Assembly (NCBI GenBank): GCA_021773115.1
Contig: JAJFKS010000032.1
Coordinates: 179,317-243,316, forward strand
Direction: 5' to 3'
DNA from: Woeseiaceae bacterium
Lineage (GTDB): Bacteria; Pseudomonadota; Gammaproteobacteria; Steroidobacterales; Woeseiaceae
DNA: 64,000 nt
The notes below the pieces were generated by a model, which saw only the letters and a program-made list of their open reading frames with translations, was not told where the DNA came from and did no database searches. Below, one piece after another: positions 61,914 to 64,000 of the stretch (its first letter is position 1; each line of letters opens with the position of its first letter). Made by a program: the position numbers and the translations under genes.

Positions 61914-62755
61914 TTATTCGGTAACTGGCACAGCTCAAATTCACGATCATGGCTTAGGCTCGAAATGGCAGCGCGTGCGTCCGATACACCTTTCATATCA
62001 ATGTCCGCGGTCGCAATTCCGTCACCGTCACCAGCGTCAGCGAGGATTCGGCCCCAGGGGTCTATGATCAAGGAGTGCCCATAGCTAAAACGATCGCCGT
62101 AGTGATTTCCCCATTGCGCCGGCGCGAAAACAAAACAACCGTTTTCGATAGCCCGGCTGCGAAGAAGGACAAGCCAGAGTGCTTCTCCAGTTGGACGTGT
62201 GAAAGCGGCGGGTATAGACAGCATCGTCGCGCCACCTTTTGCAAGTTGGCGATACAAGTGCGGGAACCGCAAGTCATAACAGATGCTGAGACCTATCGTT
62301 CCCCAGGGTAATTCGTCGAGTTTCGCCTCTGCTCCAGGCCGGTAAATCTTCGATTCTTGCGATGCTTTAAGTCCCGGAAGACAGGCATCAAACATGTGAA
62401 TCTTGTCATACCACGATGTTACGAGTCCCTGTGTGTTGACCATCAGAGACCGATTTACGATTGATCCGCTCTCATCTTGCATAGTCAAGGAACCGATCAG
62501 GAGCCAGATTCCATGCGCCTTGGCATGTTCCGTGAGCCGGGCAAATGCTATATGCGTCTCTTTTGGTTGTGCATAAGCGGCCATGCCGTCTTCTTCGTTG
62601 CTTAGATAGTCACAGGCCTCCGGCAGGCAAACGAGATCCGCGCCCTGGTCAACGGCTTGGTCAATGAGATCTAACAAAATTGAAATATTAGCTTCAAGAT
62701 TATTCGTCGCACAATGTTGGACACAAGCCGCGGTAAATTTTCCGTCACCAGTCAT
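61910..62755 (-). CDS. Nitrilase-superfamily (Nit1/omega-amidase-like) amidohydrolase
   Basis: 281 residues with the full catalytic triad: Glu in LVCLPEACDYL, Lys in SWYDKIHMFD, Cys in GLSICYDLRFPHLYRQLA. The KIHMFD and SICYDLRFP wording is closest to the Nit1-type amidases that act on deaminated glutathione and related omega-amides. Paired with a glutamine amidotransferase-like gene and an ABC importer, so it may handle an imported amide. ATGA overlaps on both sides show a tight operon. Confidence 0.88.
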   Translation of the reverse strand: MTGDGKFTAACVQHCATNNLEANISILLDLIDQAVDQGADLVCLPEACDYLSNEEDGMAAYAQPKETHIAFARLTEHAKAHGIWLLIGSLTMQDESGSIVNRSLMVNTQGLVTSWYDKIHMFDACLPGLKASQESKIYRPGAEAKLDELPWGTIGLSICYDLRFPHLYRQLAKGGATMLSIPAAFTRPTGEALWLVLLRSRAIENGCFVFAPAQWGNHYGDRFSYGHSLIIDPWGRILADAGDGDGIATADIDMKGVSDARAAISSLSHDREFELCQLPNK

Positions 62756-63858
62756 TTCGGTGAGTCCGGGCTCACACCGTCGTCCGGGAACGCGATGCAG
62801 TTTGCAGCGGAAAAACTGATCGTGGCATCACCGGACGGACGATCATCTTCGGTCTCAATTCGAACCTCCGCTCCACCTACGTCAAGGAAATACTGGAATC
62901 GCGATCCCAGGTAGTCACGTCCAACAATTGTTGTAGAGAGAGTATTCTGGCCGTCTACGGGATTGCCACTCTGTTCGGAAAACTGAATGTCTTCGGGGCG
63001 AAGTGAAACTCGAACCGCATCTCCCTTTGCAAGCGCTTTTCGTGTCGTCGCTGTCACCGTGTTGCCATTCTTCACGTCAACGATGACCTCGTCCTCACTG
63101 GACTGAACCACAATGCCGTCGAGAAAATTACTCGCACCGATGAAGTCAGCAACGAATACGTCGGCGGGGTTTCGATAGATTTCTTCAGGCGTGTCCAACT
63201 GTGCAAACCGGCCATTGTTCATAACGGCGATGCGGTCACTCAGAGACAGTGCTTCAGACTGATCATGAGTAACATAGATCGTCGTCAAGCCAAGTCGCTG
63301 CTGCAATTTCTTAAGCCATCGCCGCGCTCGGTTTCGAAGTTTTGCATCCAGGTTGGAGAGCGGTTCATCCAACAGCAAAAGCTTCGGTTCATAAACCAGC
63401 GTACGAGCAAGGGCAATTCGTTGTTGTTGGCCACCGGATAACTCATGCGGATAGCGGTCAATATACGATTCCATTTCGACGAGCTCGAGCGCATCGACAA
63501 TGAGTTTCTGCTGCTCCGACTTGGGAATCTTTCGTATTTGCAGCGGAAACGAAAGATTGCCGCGCACAGTCATGTGCGGCCACAGCGCGTAGGACTGGAA
63601 GACCAGGCCGCAATTTCGCCGTTCAGGAACGACCGATATTTTCTCTTGAGCATCGTAGAAAATGGTGTCGTCCACCAGAATTCGTCCGGAAGTTGGCTCA
63701 TCAAGACCCGCAACAGCGAACAGCGTCGTGGACTTTCCGCAACCAGACGGACCCAGAAAAGTCAGGAACTCACCGTCTTCGACCGTTAGATCAATATTGT
63801 CGACGGCTTTGACGTCTCCAAAATATTTGCACAAATTTTGCAATTCCAACTTAGCCAT
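62752..63858 (-). CDS. ABC transporter ATPase, PotA/FbpC-like
   Basis: 368 residues. Walker A FLGPSGCGKSTTLFAVAG, Q-loop VFQSYALWPHMTVRGNLSFP, signature LSGGQQQRIALARTLVY, Walker B LLLLDEPLSNLDAKL, H-loop IYVTHDQSEALSLSD, then a C-terminal TOBE domain (VRVSLRPEDIQFSEQ). Belongs to the group that drives import of polyamines, ferric iron, sugars or related solutes; the binding protein is outside the window. Its ATG overlaps the permease stop by 8 bases. Confidence 0.92.
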   Translation of the reverse strand: MAKLELQNLCKYFGDVKAVDNIDLTVEDGEFLTFLGPSGCGKSTTLFAVAGLDEPTSGRILVDDTIFYDAQEKISVVPERRNCGLVFQSYALWPHMTVRGNLSFPLQIRKIPKSEQQKLIVDALELVEMESYIDRYPHELSGGQQQRIALARTLVYEPKLLLLDEPLSNLDAKLRNRARRWLKKLQQRLGLTTIYVTHDQSEALSLSDRIAVMNNGRFAQLDTPEEIYRNPADVFVADFIGASNFLDGIVVQSSEDEVIVDVKNGNTVTATTRKALAKGDAVRVSLRPEDIQFSEQSGNPVDGQNTLSTTIVGRDYLGSRFQYFLDVGGAEVRIETEDDRPSGDATISFSAANCIAFPDDGVSPDSPK

Positions 63859-64000
63859 ATGCCTTTACTCCAAGCGCTTTGCGAGCAATCGCAACAAAAA
63901 CTACCGTTAAACCAATTTGGATCACCGCAAGGGATGCGACGGGGCCTGTGTCGCCATTTGTCCAGAACTGCAACATGGTAGTACCAATAATTTCGCTACC
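63851..64000 (-). CDS. ABC transporter permease, C-terminal fragment at window edge
   Basis: 49 residues plus stop, cut by the right edge. The segment reads TTMLQFWTNGDTGPVASLAV then IQIGLTVVFVAIARKALGV, the last transmembrane helix of an FbpB-type permease (the family often has LW-NG-pseudo-repeats before this helix). Reading frame stays open to position 64000. It overlaps the ATPase gene start by 8 bases. Confidence 0.8.
   Translation of the reverse strand, partial: GSEIIGTTMLQFWTNGDTGPVASLAVIQIGLTVVFVAIARKALGVKAYG

Noticed and set aside
1..64000. CRISPR arrays, rRNA genes and insertion sequences
   Set aside because: No regularly spaced short repeats, no rRNA signatures and no transposase-like protein were seen on either strand.

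Overview
The window reads as a chromosome segment of a marine-type gammaproteobacterium. The evidence is the hemA / TPR protein / lolB / tRNA-Gln / prs / rplY / pth / ychF block, gammaproteobacterial in content and order, together with many TonB receptors and exported peptidases. A member of the Woeseiaceae or a relative would fit, but this is inference from gene content.

1-10.1 kb is conserved backbone: hemA (minus strand, running off the left edge), a TPR protein and lolB, tRNA-Gln(TTG), prs, rplY, pth, ychF, a UPF0126/TRIC-type membrane protein, an M13 lipoprotein peptidase and tRNA-Met(CAT). ispE, usual between lolB and tRNA-Gln, is absent there.

10.1-61.1 kb looks like a tandem array of three integrated islands anchored on the 3' end of tRNA-Met. 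The tRNA's last 14 bases plus the next base (core ACCCTTCACCACCAA) recur exactly at 25547, 48076 and 61093, each time followed by a near-identical hairpin terminator. Conserved flanks (a 247-bp left arm at two sites, a ~260-bp right arm at two sites) carry GGGGGCA motifs spaced 12 bp apart, as expected of integrase arm-binding sites. No recombinase gene is visible, so the islands look like cis-mobilisable elements.

Island 1 (10.1-25.6 kb) carries a dipeptide-type ABC transporter under a GntR/FCD regulator. Divergent from it are a C45-type N-terminal-nucleophile acyltransferase/amidase, an IutA-like TonB receptor, a PepSY membrane protein, two porins and a second peptide-binding protein. This suggests import and processing of an acylated peptide or siderophore. 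Island 2 (25.6-48.1 kb) is rich in genes for D-amino-acid or peptide metabolism: P1 aminopeptidase, D-threonine-aldolase/D-serine-dehydratase-like enzyme, ornithine cyclodeaminase family enzyme, N-acyl-D-amino-acid deacylase relative, serine hydrolase, diaminopropionate ammonia-lyase, dipeptide epimerase, a DgcN (DUF1611) protein, two S9 peptidases and an ECF sigma/FecR/TonB-receptor signalling set. Island 3 (48.1-61.1 kb) is an assimilatory nitrate reduction cluster: nitrate transporter, PP2C-kinase fusion, nirB, nirD, nasC-like nitrate reductase, cysG and hemD-like. Its divergent sigma-54 promoters and NtrC-like sites suggest nitrogen control, and a small Cache-like protein appears to belong to the same regulon.

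61.1-64 kb holds a minus-strand operon (glutamine amidotransferase, Nit-family amidohydrolase, ABC ATPase, ABC permease cut by the right edge). Whether it is backbone or a fourth island cannot be decided here.
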